7,594 nucleotides of DNA from Solobacterium sp. (GTDB lineage: Bacteria > Bacillota_I > Bacilli_A > Erysipelotrichales > Erysipelotrichaceae): the NCBI GenBank assembly GCA_017536845.1, contig JAFWCP010000113.1:1-7594 (forward strand), read 5' to 3'. The position numbers and the translations under genes were made by a program. Of the stretch, positions 1-7,189 are shown in pieces. The notes beneath the pieces were generated by a model that saw only the letters and a list, made by a program, of their open reading frames with translations, made no database searches and was not told the DNA's origin. How positions within the stretch are numbered: the stretch's first letter is position 1; every line of letters starts with the position of its first letter.

Positions 1-25
1 AGTACGTATTTCGAGTACGAATTTC
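1..25. repeat. Imperfect 12-bp tandem direct repeat at the window edge
   Basis: AGTACGTATTTC at 1-12 is repeated as AGTACGAATTTC at 14-25, differing at one of 12 positions, with a 13-bp period. It lies about 50 bp upstream of the proposed promoter of the ATPase gene. It could be a regulator binding site or the end of a longer repeat cut off by the window edge. The repeat is visible directly; any role is inference. Confidence 0.4.
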
Positions 26-71
26 AATGATTCCTTCATATAAAGAATGACCGTGAATCATAAAAGCAATC

Positions 72-80
72 TGCTAAAAT
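72..80 (+). promoter_or_regulatory. Possible extended -10 promoter of the ATPase/TPR operon
   Basis: TGCTAAAAT at 72-80 fits an extended -10 element (TGn followed by TAAAAT, five of six matches to TATAAT). It is 14 nt before the GGAGG of the ATPase gene, so transcription would start around 87-89. No good -35 hexamer lies 16-18 bp upstream, which is tolerable for extended -10 promoters. This is the only promoter-like sequence before the pair. Confidence 0.35.
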
Positions 81-93
81 ATAAGCATCTATC

Positions 94-98
94 GGAGG
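94..98 (+). promoter_or_regulatory. Ribosome binding site of the ATPase gene
   Basis: GGAGG at 94-98 sits 7 nt before the ATG at 106, an ideal Shine-Dalgarno arrangement that fixes this start codon. Confidence 0.8.
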
Positions 99-105
99 TT
101 GGTTC

Positions 106-1464
106 ATGAAGAAGGCATATTCCATATCAGACATTCCCAATGCATTTGTATTGAGGGAACTCAGAGTTAATGAACTTGATGAATACTATTATGATCAGAC
201 GATGATTACCAGAACCGGCAGACGCAATGTTTCGCCAATCGAGGATATTTTTGAGGACTGCCTGACAAATGAAACAACCCATGCATATCTGTTGATGGGT
301 CATAAAGGCTGTGGGAAAAGCACAGAACTGAATCGTCTGGCACAGCGTCTGGCCAATGAAGGCTATCAGGTCAGAACCATTGAGTGTTCAAAAGACATCA
401 ATATGGACAGTCCGCTGTTTTCAGAAATCCTGATCCTGCTTGCCGAACAGCTTTTGGATATTGCAGAAACAATCAAGTGCAATCTTGAAAAAGATACCAT
501 TTTAACCCTCCTCTCGTTCTGGAAAGAGGAAGCGATTGAATACGGAACTTTCACCAAGGAACGAATTATTGAAATTGAAGGCGGTGCAGGCCTGGGAAGT
601 CCGGAAATCCTGAAACCTTTTCTTGAACTTTTTTTCAAACTGAAAGCTGACAGCAAGCTCAGTGAGAATAACAGGGTTGAATACAAAAAGAAGCTGGAAA
701 AACGGCCTTCGGAATGGCTGAATCTTCTTCGGGATGTAGCAGATCAGATTTCGCGAAAAATGGATTACAGGAAGCCGGTTATCATTTTCGAAGACCTTGA
801 TAAACTTGACGAATACAATCCTGAAAATCCATGGGAGATCTTCCTTACAAACGGTGCTTTTCTCAAGGATTTCAATTTTCCCATCATCTATACGTTCCCT
901 ATTGCCATGAGTTATGATCCCAGGTTTGGTGCTCTTGATGGTTTCTACGAAGTCAAAAACCTGCCTATGATCAAACTGCATAACAGCACCGATACTCCTG
1001 ATCAATTGTATGAACCGGGTTATGATGCGATAATGGCTATCATTGAAAAACGCTGCGATCTGTCTCTTTTTGAAGATGCTGCACTGAAGGAAGCAATTAT
1101 TAAAACCGGCGGTTCTCTGAGGGATCTGTTTAAGGTTATTAACGAAGCGTCCAGACTTGCCCGCAGAAGCGGGTCAGATAGTATTTCACTTGAAATGATT
1201 CAGGATGCATTGGAAGACATCAAATCAAGCCTGACAAGACGTTTTGATCAGGAATCCTATGAATTCCTCATGAAGATTTACAAGGGTGAAAAAGACCTGA
1301 TCATCGATAAACCGATGCTTTTACAGATGATGCGTGCAAACATCGTTCTGGAATATAACAGCAAGCGCTGGCATGATCTCCATCCTCTGGTCCGGGATTT
1401 TTTCAAAGACCATGAGCAGAAAATCACAGATATTATTCGTTCAAGTAAGGATGACGAACAATGA
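106..1464 (+). CDS. P-loop ATPase (AAA/STAND-like), first gene of a coupled ATPase/TPR pair
   Basis: A 452-residue cytoplasmic protein with no signal peptide or membrane segment. Walker A is GHKGCGKST at residues 65-73. Walker B is VIIFEDLDKLD from residue 225, with E229/D230 as the acidic pair. A strand ending YTFP about 30 residues later fits a sensor position, and SLRDLFKVINEASRLA fits a helical lid. The last about 90 residues, ending near WHDLHPLVRDFF, resemble a winged helix. Residues 135-215 are a charged helical insert between the Walker motifs. The layout matches AAA-type ATPases found beside TPR genes in diverse bacteria, but I cannot name a characterised homologue. The stop overlaps the TPR gene start by 4 bp (ATGA), implying translational coupling and probably a complex. 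A role as an NTP-driven switch in sensing or defence is inference. No effector domain is visible. GC looks lower by eye than in the surface protein gene. Confidence 0.85.
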   Translation: MKKAYSISDIPNAFVLRELRVNELDEYYYDQTMITRTGRRNVSPIEDIFEDCLTNETTHAYLLMGHKGCGKSTELNRLAQRLANEGYQVRTIECSKDINMDSPLFSEILILLAEQLLDIAETIKCNLEKDTILTLLSFWKEEAIEYGTFTKERIIEIEGGAGLGSPEILKPFLELFFKLKADSKLSENNRVEYKKKLEKRPSEWLNLLRDVADQISRKMDYRKPVIIFEDLDKLDEYNPENPWEIFLTNGAFLKDFNFPIIYTFPIAMSYDPRFGALDGFYEVKNLPMIKLHNSTDTPDQLYEPGYDAIMAIIEKRCDLSLFEDAALKEAIIKTGGSLRDLFKVINEASRLARRSGSDSISLEMIQDALEDIKSSLTRRFDQESYEFLMKIYKGEKDLIIDKPMLLQMMRANIVLEYNSKRWHDLHPLVRDFFKDHEQKITDIIRSSKDDEQ

Positions 1465-2783
1465 TTGACAGTGTTCCGGCAAATGAATCACTAAAATGGA
1501 TTACGGAATCCTCAGATGAGGGGCTGTTTTTCCTTGTGGCCCCTCCGGATGTTCAACGTGCATCTGTTGATAGTCTGCATACTTCTGATATTGAAGTGAT
1601 GGATTGCTCGACGAGCAAAGACAGAGTATACAGGTTTCACGAAATAAGGTCCTGGATAAGTGCTCATGCAAATATCAAGACGTTTTTCCTGTTAAATATC
1701 CAACTGTACTTCTTTGATAATGAATTCAAAGATCAGAACATTCAGAATATCAACTTCAGCAGAGATATGCTTGCCCGCCTGAATGTAAATATTGTTTTCT
1801 GTATGACAGAAATGGCAGAGGATCTGCTTAACAAAAGAGCTTACGATTTCTATTCTCACATCAAACTCGTTATCAGACCTGAGGGCCAGGAATCTGTTTT
1901 AACAAAGCATACACAGATGGACAATTTTGATCATGCAGGTGCTTCTGTTAACAATACTGCAAAAGATATACATCCCAAACCGGTAGATTTCACTTTACCG
2001 TCCCATCAATTATCCGGATTGGCGGATTCCTATATCGTGTACGGTGACAAGGAAGAGGATCACTTTAACTATTTGGAAGCATTACGGGATTATCTGACAG
2101 CCCTTCTGATCTATCAAAAACTGGATACGTCTTCCAAAAATGCATTTAATGCTTTATTGAAAGTCTCTACGGCTTATCGTGAAGCAGGTGATTATCGTAA
2201 TGCATTAGAACGTATGAAAAGCGCCATAAAGCTCGGTGAAGCCCTTTTTGGACCTGACCATACCTCGACAGCCACGGCGTACAATAACATCGGCGTTATA
2301 TATGACAACATGGGCGAATACGGCAAAGCCCTGGAATACTATCAGAAGGCATTGAGAATCCGTGAGGAAGTGCTTGGCCCGGATCATCCGGATACAGCAG
2401 CGACGTACAATAACATTGGCTTAGTATATGAAGACATGGGCGACTATGGCAAAGCCCTGGAATACTATCAGAAGGCATTGAGAATAGTTGAGGAAGTGCT
2501 TGGCCCGGATCATCCGAATACAGCAGCGACGTACAATAACATCGGCGGCGTATACCGATCAATGGGCGACTATGACAAAGCCCTGGAATACTATCAGAAG
2601 GCATTGAGAATAGTTGAGGAAGTGCTGGGAAAGAACCACCCGTTGACTGCAAAGACAGTTACAAATACCAAGCAGTGCCTTCAAAAATATTATAATGAAT
2701 TTCAAACTTTAAATGATCTTCCGGAAGCTATCATAAAGATGATCACTGCCCATGATTGTTTTGGCTTACAGTTAATTAAGTGA
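1461..2783 (+). CDS. Degenerate-NTPase/TPR protein, partner of the upstream ATPase
   Basis: A 440-residue cytoplasmic protein whose ATG lies inside the stop overlap of the ATPase gene; AAGGA at 1447-1451 is a modest ribosome site. Residues 1-145 alternate strands and helices like a P-loop NTPase: a strand GLFFLVAPPDVQ (21-32) where Walker A should be, KTFFLLNIQLYF (73-84) at the Walker B position, then FSRDML (99-104), NVNIVFCMT (108-116) and AYDFYSH (127-133). It has no GxxxxGK[S/T] and no Walker B acids, so it looks catalytically dead, as in the inactive STAND-type domains described in bacterial conflict systems. A linker (about 145-187) leads to TPRs of the 42-residue kinesin-light-chain type: one or two diverged units (about 188-269), then three near-identical units (270-395) with LGPDHP linkers. 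A 45-residue tail follows. The TPRs probably bind a protein ligand or mediate assembly with the ATPase. Function is unknown; the fold assignment of the N-terminus is inference. Confidence 0.8.
   Translation: MIDSVPANESLKWITESSDEGLFFLVAPPDVQRASVDSLHTSDIEVMDCSTSKDRVYRFHEIRSWISAHANIKTFFLLNIQLYFFDNEFKDQNIQNINFSRDMLARLNVNIVFCMTEMAEDLLNKRAYDFYSHIKLVIRPEGQESVLTKHTQMDNFDHAGASVNNTAKDIHPKPVDFTLPSHQLSGLADSYIVYGDKEEDHFNYLEALRDYLTALLIYQKLDTSSKNAFNALLKVSTAYREAGDYRNALERMKSAIKLGEALFGPDHTSTATAYNNIGVIYDNMGEYGKALEYYQKALRIREEVLGPDHPDTAATYNNIGLVYEDMGDYGKALEYYQKALRIVEEVLGPDHPNTAATYNNIGGVYRSMGDYDKALEYYQKALRIVEEVLGKNHPLTAKTVTNTKQCLQKYYNEFQTLNDLPEAIIKMITAHDCFGLQLIK
2268..2645 (+). repeat. Three tandem 126-bp repeats encoding TPR units
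   Basis: Units at 2268-2393, 2394-2519 and 2520-2645 each encode 42 residues beginning TAxTYNNIG. The core AAAGCCCTGGAATACTATCA and the 15 bp after it are identical in all three, and units 2 and 3 share 50 identical bp there. Differences cluster just after NNIG (VIYDN, LVYED, GVYRS) and in the last codons of unit 3. Identity at synonymous sites points to recent duplication or gene conversion. Confidence 0.93.
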
Positions 2784-3205
2784 TCCTGACAGAATTGATA
2801 GTCTTTCAATATCATCTACAGGATTGATCGCAGTTCCGTAAGACTTTGAAATCTGATGCTTTGACGGCAGGAAAGAAAAGCTCGATTACTATCCGATGTT
2901 CTGTGACATCGAATTTCAGCATGCGTCGATCTGCCGATCATGGTGTCTGACAATGCTGAATCGTGTACCATGGTCGATCTGGAAAATGTTCCGGATGAAA
3001 TGGTCAACGGCCTTAGTGCTGCTGAAAGAAACAGGTGACCGCGTCCGGCCTGATGGCTTGAAACCTTTCCAGGTGTTTCAGAAAACTGAACATCTGCGGC
3101 TTTGCATGGCATGGCCGTTTTCTTCTGCCTTACGACACTCTTTCATGATTGAGGAATGCCTGAACTTCTTTTGAGATGTAAACTGTGCATCGGAGGTGAG
3201 AAATT
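2784..3205. other. Intergenic stretch, 422 bp, with a possible coding remnant
   Basis: No intact gene is convincing here. Two short open stretches in different + frames read protein-like. One at 2828-2950 includes LTAGKKSSITIRC. The other at 2907-3038 contains DLENVPDEM and ends at TGA 3036-3038, but its ATG at 2940 has no ribosome site. A 92-codon ORF at 2896-3174 has an unlikely composition (many W, C, M) and no ribosome site. The pattern suggests a decayed gene broken by frameshifts, but I cannot assign a family. No clear terminator follows the TPR gene: ATCCTG at 2783-2788 can pair with CAGGAT about 30 nt later, but no T-run follows. Confidence 0.3.
3192..3196 (+). promoter_or_regulatory. 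Ribosome binding site of the surface protein gene
   Basis: GGAGG at 3192-3196, extended as GGAGGTGA, lies 9 nt before the ATG at 3206. It supports the start that gives a complete signal peptide. Confidence 0.8.
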
Positions 3206-6007
3206 ATGAAACATATTTTGAAAACCATATTGTACATAGCCTGCCTGACATCTGTTCTTACCCCTGTCCAGGGCAAGGCTGAAACGCTGCCGGAAGAAAC
3301 GGTACAGGCGCCGGTTGGCTACCTGGACGAAGAGCCGGCAAGAGCATCACGTCGGGCTGTTCAGAACGACAGTGATTTCACATATGAAGAAACAGATGAC
3401 GACTCCCTGGTGATCACCGGCTATTCCGGCAGTGAAACGGAACTGGCCATTCCGAAAACCATCGACGGAAAAACCGTAACCGCCATCGGCTATCGGGCGT
3501 TCGCAAGCTCAGGCATCGTTTCCGTGACGATGCCGGACACGATTCAGACCATTTACGACGATGCCTTTGCCTTCTGCCGTTCCTTAAAGAAGGTGAAGCT
3601 GTCGGCGTCGCTGACCTATCTTGGCGGCGGTGCCCTGGCTGAAACGAAAATTGAAAACCTGCAGCTGCCGGATTCGCTGGAATCCATCGGCGACTACGCC
3701 CTGCAGGGCCTGCACATCAAGACATTCACCCTGCCGCTTTCCATGAAGGATTACAGCCCTCTGGCTGTAGTGGATACGAATGCGGCATACCGTCTGGAGA
3801 CGATCATCGTGCCGGAAGGAAATGCGTATTATTCCGCAAAGGACGGTATCCTGTATTCCAAAGACGGCAAGACCCTTGTGAATTATCCGTCCGGCCGCAA
3901 AGGAAGCAGTTATGCGATCGAAAAAGGCATTACGAAGATCGGCCGCTGTGCCTTTGCGAACAATGAATACCTGCAGGCAATTACGATTGCGAATACGGTA
4001 ACAACCATGGATGAGGCTCCGTTTGTCAATACGCGTATCACTGATCTGCATGTACCGGCATCGGTAACGGAATACGCCTACTTCCCGTTCTCGAACATGT
4101 ATGAACTTGTCAATGTCGTCATGGAAGACAGCGGCATTGAAGAACTGCCGTACCAGTGTTTCCGCGGTGATGCAAAACTCAAAAGCATCATCCTGCCGGC
4201 TTCGCTGGTAAGGCTGGGCGCACATGCCTTACGTGATACCGGCCTGGAAATTCTTGACCTCAGCATGATGAAGAATCTGAAGGAAACCTCCGGTGGCAGC
4301 TGCTGTGAAAATAAGCAGCTGAAGAAGGTCATCCTGCCGGAAGGCATCCAGCTGATCTGTGAGGACAGCTTCTCCTTCTGTCCGAACCTGCAGGAAATCA
4401 ATCTGCCTGATTCACTGAATGAAATTGAAGGCAATGCCTTCCGCAGTTCACCGGTCAACGATACCTTCAGGGCTCCAAAAGGGATGTTCTGTGTGGATGA
4501 AAACACAAAGCATTATATCCGCAATATCGAAACCCTGGTTGTCAGCGGCGAGATGAAATATGACGACGCCTATAAGGTTCTTGATCTTGTCAACAAGGAA
4601 AGATCGGCTGCTGGCGCTCCTGCTTTGACCATGGACCAGGAACTGCTTGACGCAGCCATGCAGAGGGCGGTCGAGACCAGCGTTTACTGGGATCATACAA
4701 GACCTGACAATACCAAGTGCTTTACCATCTGTTCCAAGATGTTCGGTGAAAACATCGCTGCGGGCCAGAGCAATCCGGAAAGTGTCATGAAATCCTGGAT
4801 GAATTCTTCCGGCCACCGCAGCAATATCCTGAACACAGGCTTTACCCTCGTCGGCATCGGAGCGGCTGTCGTAGACGGCAGCATTTACTGGGTCCAGTGC
4901 TTCGGCAGCGGCAGCCTGGTTCCGGCATCCAAAGAGGCCGACAGCAGGAAGACCTACAGGTTCTATGCGGACAGAGACCTGGCTGAAGCAGAGTGCGAAA
5001 CGGAAATCTCCATGGAAAAGGGTGAAACCCATACGATTCATACCTATGTGAACCGGACAGATATTGAACCGGAAACCTTTACCTACACTGCTTCCAATGA
5101 CAATGTCAAGGTCTCAGACAAGGGTGTCATCACCGCTGTCAAAGACGGCGAAAGTGTGATTACAGCGGTAAACATCACTGATACCACCCTCAGATACGAA
5201 ATTCATGTCAGGGTGGAAACGAAAATCACAGCCATTTCCATTCAGGACGCGAAGACGGAAATGCAGGTGAATGAAACCCAGACACTCAAGGTTGTCATTA
5301 CACCTTCTGATGCATCAGCAGAGGTAAGGTATTCTTCTTCTGATCCTTCTGTGGCAAAGATTGATGATAAGGGACTGATTACAGCCCTGAAGGAAGGGAC
5401 TGTAAAGATTACGGCCGAAGCAGGCGGAAGGAAAACATCCTTCACTCTTACTGTGAAGGACAGCAGTTCTGATCCTGCCGCGTGCAGGGCATTCGGGTTC
5501 TGCCGCTATAACGGCAAGTGGTACTGGTATGAAGACTGGACCAGACAGGGAACCATGGCAGATCCCAGGAATGTCATCGGTGACGGAACGCCCAGAGGCA
5601 GAGAAATCTATGACAGCGAAAGCAACGGCTGGTACTGGCTGGATTCCATTTATGACGGGGCCAAGGCGGAAGGCAAGGAGGTATGGGTTCCCTATATCTA
5701 CCAGGATGACTCCGGCAAGTCAGATGCCCAGCTGCGGGAACTGGCAAGGCTTTCCGACGCGGGACTTGAAGATTATATGTACAGCTGCCTGAAGAACAGG
5801 ACAGGCAAGTGGATCCGCTACGATGAAAACGGCAAGATGATCAAGGGCTGGGTCACGATCGCCGGAGAACTTGCCAGGATTTATCCGGGACAGGCGGGCA
5901 ATACCTATTATTACGATACCATGACAGGTGTCATGGCCAAGGGCTGGATCACCATGAACGGGCAGACCTACCATTTTGATGAGGTTACCGGAGCGCTGAT
6001 CAGCTGA
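3206..6007 (+). CDS. Secreted surface protein: BspA-like LRR, CAP, Big_2 and C-terminal wall-binding module
   Basis: A 933-residue exported protein. Residues 1-25 form a signal peptide: basic MKHILK, hydrophobic core, likely cleavage after VQGKA. After an acidic linker, residues about 65-425 carry BspA/Treponema-type leucine-rich repeats of about 22-24 residues (for example LPDSLESIGDYAL, LPASLVRLGAHAL, LPDSLNEIEGNAF), which in relatives bind host or matrix proteins. Residues about 450-580 form a CAP (SCP/PR-1) domain with all four cavity residues: H497, E515 in GENIA, E525 and H537 in SSGHRSNIL. Two Big_2-type Ig-like domains follow (about 598-669 and 671-751). The C-terminus (about 760-933) is rich in W, Y and G, including GKWYWYEDW, GWYWLDSIYDG, GKMIKGWVTI and VMAKGWITMNGQTYHF, resembling cell-wall-binding repeats. 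No LPXTG motif or C-terminal membrane anchor is seen, so attachment would be non-covalent. Likely role is adhesion; no protease activity should be assumed. Family calls are strong, ligand unknown. Confidence 0.93.
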   Translation: MKHILKTILYIACLTSVLTPVQGKAETLPEETVQAPVGYLDEEPARASRRAVQNDSDFTYEETDDDSLVITGYSGSETELAIPKTIDGKTVTAIGYRAFASSGIVSVTMPDTIQTIYDDAFAFCRSLKKVKLSASLTYLGGGALAETKIENLQLPDSLESIGDYALQGLHIKTFTLPLSMKDYSPLAVVDTNAAYRLETIIVPEGNAYYSAKDGILYSKDGKTLVNYPSGRKGSSYAIEKGITKIGRCAFANNEYLQAITIANTVTTMDEAPFVNTRITDLHVPASVTEYAYFPFSNMYELVNVVMEDSGIEELPYQCFRGDAKLKSIILPASLVRLGAHALRDTGLEILDLSMMKNLKETSGGSCCENKQLKKVILPEGIQLICEDSFSFCPNLQEINLPDSLNEIEGNAFRSSPVNDTFRAPKGMFCVDENTKHYIRNIETLVVSGEMKYDDAYKVLDLVNKERSAAGAPALTMDQELLDAAMQRAVETSVYWDHTRPDNTKCFTICSKMFGENIAAGQSNPESVMKSWMNSSGHRSNILNTGFTLVGIGAAVVDGSIYWVQCFGSGSLVPASKEADSRKTYRFYADRDLAEAECETEISMEKGETHTIHTYVNRTDIEPETFTYTASNDNVKVSDKGVITAVKDGESVITAVNITDTTLRYEIHVRVETKITAISIQDAKTEMQVNETQTLKVVITPSDASAEVRYSSSDPSVAKIDDKGLITALKEGTVKITAEAGGRKTSFTLTVKDSSSDPAACRAFGFCRYNGKWYWYEDWTRQGTMADPRNVIGDGTPRGREIYDSESNGWYWLDSIYDGAKAEGKEVWVPYIYQDDSGKSDAQLRELARLSDAGLEDYMYSCLKNRTGKWIRYDENGKMIKGWVTIAGELARIYPGQAGNTYYYDTMTGVMAKGWITMNGQTYHFDEVTGALIS

Positions 6008-6023
6008 GGTATCAACAGATATG

Positions 6024-6052
6024 GCGGATATCCGAAAAGATATCCGCTTTTT
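6024..6052 (+). terminator. Intrinsic terminator after the surface protein gene
   Basis: A perfect 9-bp stem, GCGGATATC (6024-6032) and GATATCCGC (6039-6047), encloses the loop CGAAAA and is followed at once by TTTTT (6048-6052). It begins 16 nt after the stop codon, so it ends the surface protein transcript and separates it from the RhuM-Fic gene. Confidence 0.92.
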
Positions 6053-6088
6053 CATTGCGGATTAAGCGGTTCAGCGATACGGAATTCA

Positions 6089-6119
6089 GGAAAGCAGGGA
6101 TGTTCTGATGCCTGCTTCC
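6089..6119. repeat. Inverted repeat between the surface protein and RhuM-Fic genes
   Basis: GGAAAGCAGG (6089-6098) pairs with CCTGCTTCC (6111-6119) with one bulged A and a 12-nt loop. No T-run follows, so it is not a standard terminator. It may be RNA structure or decayed sequence. Confidence 0.4.
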
Positions 6120-6174
6120 GGGCGGATGGCATTTCTGCCGCAATGCAGGGGAGCATCATTTCCTCTGCTCAATG

Positions 6175-6198
6175 ACAGAAAACTATTGTATTTTCTGT
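6175..6198. promoter_or_regulatory. Operator-like palindrome upstream of the RhuM-Fic gene
   Basis: ACAGAAAA (6175-6182) and TTTTCTGT (6191-6198) form a perfect 8-bp inverted repeat around an 8-bp spacer. A related pair, TGTTTC (6196-6201) and GAAACA (6223-6228), follows. A weak promoter, TTGTAT at 6186-6191 and CAGAAT at 6210-6215 with an 18-bp spacer, overlaps the right arm. A repressor bound here would block the RhuM-Fic promoter. The repeats are seen; the operator role is inference. Confidence 0.35.
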
Positions 6199-6241
6199 TT
6201 CGGCAGATGCAGAATGATGGCAGAAACAAGTATTCTTTTGG

Positions 6242-6248
6242 AAGGAGG
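6242..6248 (+). promoter_or_regulatory. Ribosome binding site that decides the RhuM-Fic start
   Basis: AAGGAGG at 6242-6248 lies only 2 nt from the in-frame GTG at 6251 but 5 nt from the ATG at 6254. ATG 6254 is therefore the preferred start; the GTG start would add only one residue. Confidence 0.75.
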
Positions 6249-6253
6249 AAGTG

Positions 6254-7189
6254 ATGAACCAGAACGAGATTGTATTATTCGAAAGTGCTGATCATGAGGT
6301 CAGACTGCCTGTCGAAACCGATCGTAAGACAGTCTGGCTGACAAGGCAGCAGATGGCTGATCTGTTTGGCAGAGACGTTAAGACCATCGGCAAGCATATC
6401 GCGAATGCGCTGAAGGAAGAACTGGATGCTTCAGCTGTCGCAAAATATGCGACAACTGCCGCTGACGGCAAAACCTATCAGACGGAACACTACAGTCTGG
6501 ATATGATTATTTCTGTCGGTTATCGGGTAAAATCAAGCCGCGGCGTTGAATTCCGCCGTTGGGCTAACAATGTGCTGAAACAGTATGTCCTGCAGGGCTA
6601 TGCTGTGAATGAAAAGCTGCTTGCCGCTCAGGGAAAGACCATTCAGCTGCAGGCAAGAATGATTGCCGGCCTCATTGAAGGCGATGAAAAAGAAGTGTTC
6701 AAGGCTGTCAACGCGTATACCGATGCCCTGACGCTGCTGGACTGCTACGACCATCAGTCGCTCAGCCGGCCGCAGGGGAATGAACCGATCTACCGGCTGA
6801 CGTATGCCGAGTGCCGAAAGATCATTGACCAGATGGAATACGCCGGGAAATCAGAGGTATTCGGAGTTGAAAAAGAAGCAGGGAAAGTAGAAGGTATTCT
6901 GGCAGCCGTCTATCAGAATGTCTTTGGGCAGGAGGTATACCCATCGCTTGAAGAAAAGGCAGCCAGTCTGCTGTATTTCATGATCAAGGATCATCCTTTC
7001 GCCGATGGCTGCAAGCGGATTGCGGCATCCCTGTTCCTGGAATTTCTGAACCGGAACAGCATCCTGTTCAGGGATGGGCAGCCCCTCATCAGCAATGCCG
7101 CTCTTGTCGCGATGACATTGATGATCGCGGAATCCAGACCGGAAGAAAAAGATGCCATGATTACCCTGGTCATGAACTTCCTTGCCTGA
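6254..7189 (+). CDS. RhuM-family protein with C-terminal Fic/Doc domain
   Basis: A 311-residue cytoplasmic protein. The N-terminal domain (about 8-112) matches the RhuM family (named from a Salmonella pathogenicity-island gene): a helix-turn-helix-like stretch VWLTRQQMADLFGRDVKTI (27-45), the YSLDMIISVGYRV segment (80-92) and FRRWANNVLKQYV. A helical linker follows. The C-terminal about 130 residues are a Fic/Doc domain with core motif HPFADGCKR at 247-255. H247 is the expected catalytic base and K254/R255 are kept, but the position usually N in HPFxxGNKR is C253. Family members transfer AMP or phosphate to protein targets, and Doc toxins inactivate EF-Tu; which chemistry applies here, if any, cannot be read from the sequence. 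Length is close to usual for RhuM-Fic fusions. No antitoxin-like ORF is adjacent. Transcription is separated from the surface gene by the terminator at 6024-6052. RhuM-Fic genes often travel in accessory or defence regions. Confidence 0.88.
   Translation: MNQNEIVLFESADHEVRLPVETDRKTVWLTRQQMADLFGRDVKTIGKHIANALKEELDASAVAKYATTAADGKTYQTEHYSLDMIISVGYRVKSSRGVEFRRWANNVLKQYVLQGYAVNEKLLAAQGKTIQLQARMIAGLIEGDEKEVFKAVNAYTDALTLLDCYDHQSLSRPQGNEPIYRLTYAECRKIIDQMEYAGKSEVFGVEKEAGKVEGILAAVYQNVFGQEVYPSLEEKAASLLYFMIKDHPFADGCKRIAASLFLEFLNRNSILFRDGQPLISNAALVAMTLMIAESRPEEKDAMITLVMNFLA

Noticed and set aside
2268..2645. Regular repeats as a CRISPR array
   Set aside because: The units are contiguous 126-bp coding repeats in frame, with no unique spacers between short repeats.
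2296..2652. A 118-codon minus-strand ORF with a repeated protein pattern inside the TPR gene
   Set aside because: It is the antisense of the three 126-bp TPR repeats; its repetitiveness comes from them, and the plus-strand reading is a clear TPR protein.
2896..3174. A 92-codon plus-strand ORF as a real gene
   Set aside because: No ribosome binding site, unusual W/C/M-rich composition and no recognisable motif; other frames in the same stretch look equally or more protein-like.
3149..3184. Promoter TTGAGG ... TAAACT before the surface protein gene
   Set aside because: The 24-bp spacer is too long and the -10 would put the transcript start almost on the ribosome site.
4448..5041. A 197-codon minus-strand ORF
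   Set aside because: It lies opposite the CAP domain, which has conserved catalytic-site residues on the plus strand; it has no family resemblance or convincing ribosome site. The minus-strand ORFs at 3584-4225 and 4078-4506 are rejected for the same reason.
5900..6007. LPXTG sortase anchor on the surface protein
   Set aside because: The C-terminus ends in a GWITMNGQTYHF-type repeat with no LPXTG, hydrophobic segment or basic tail.
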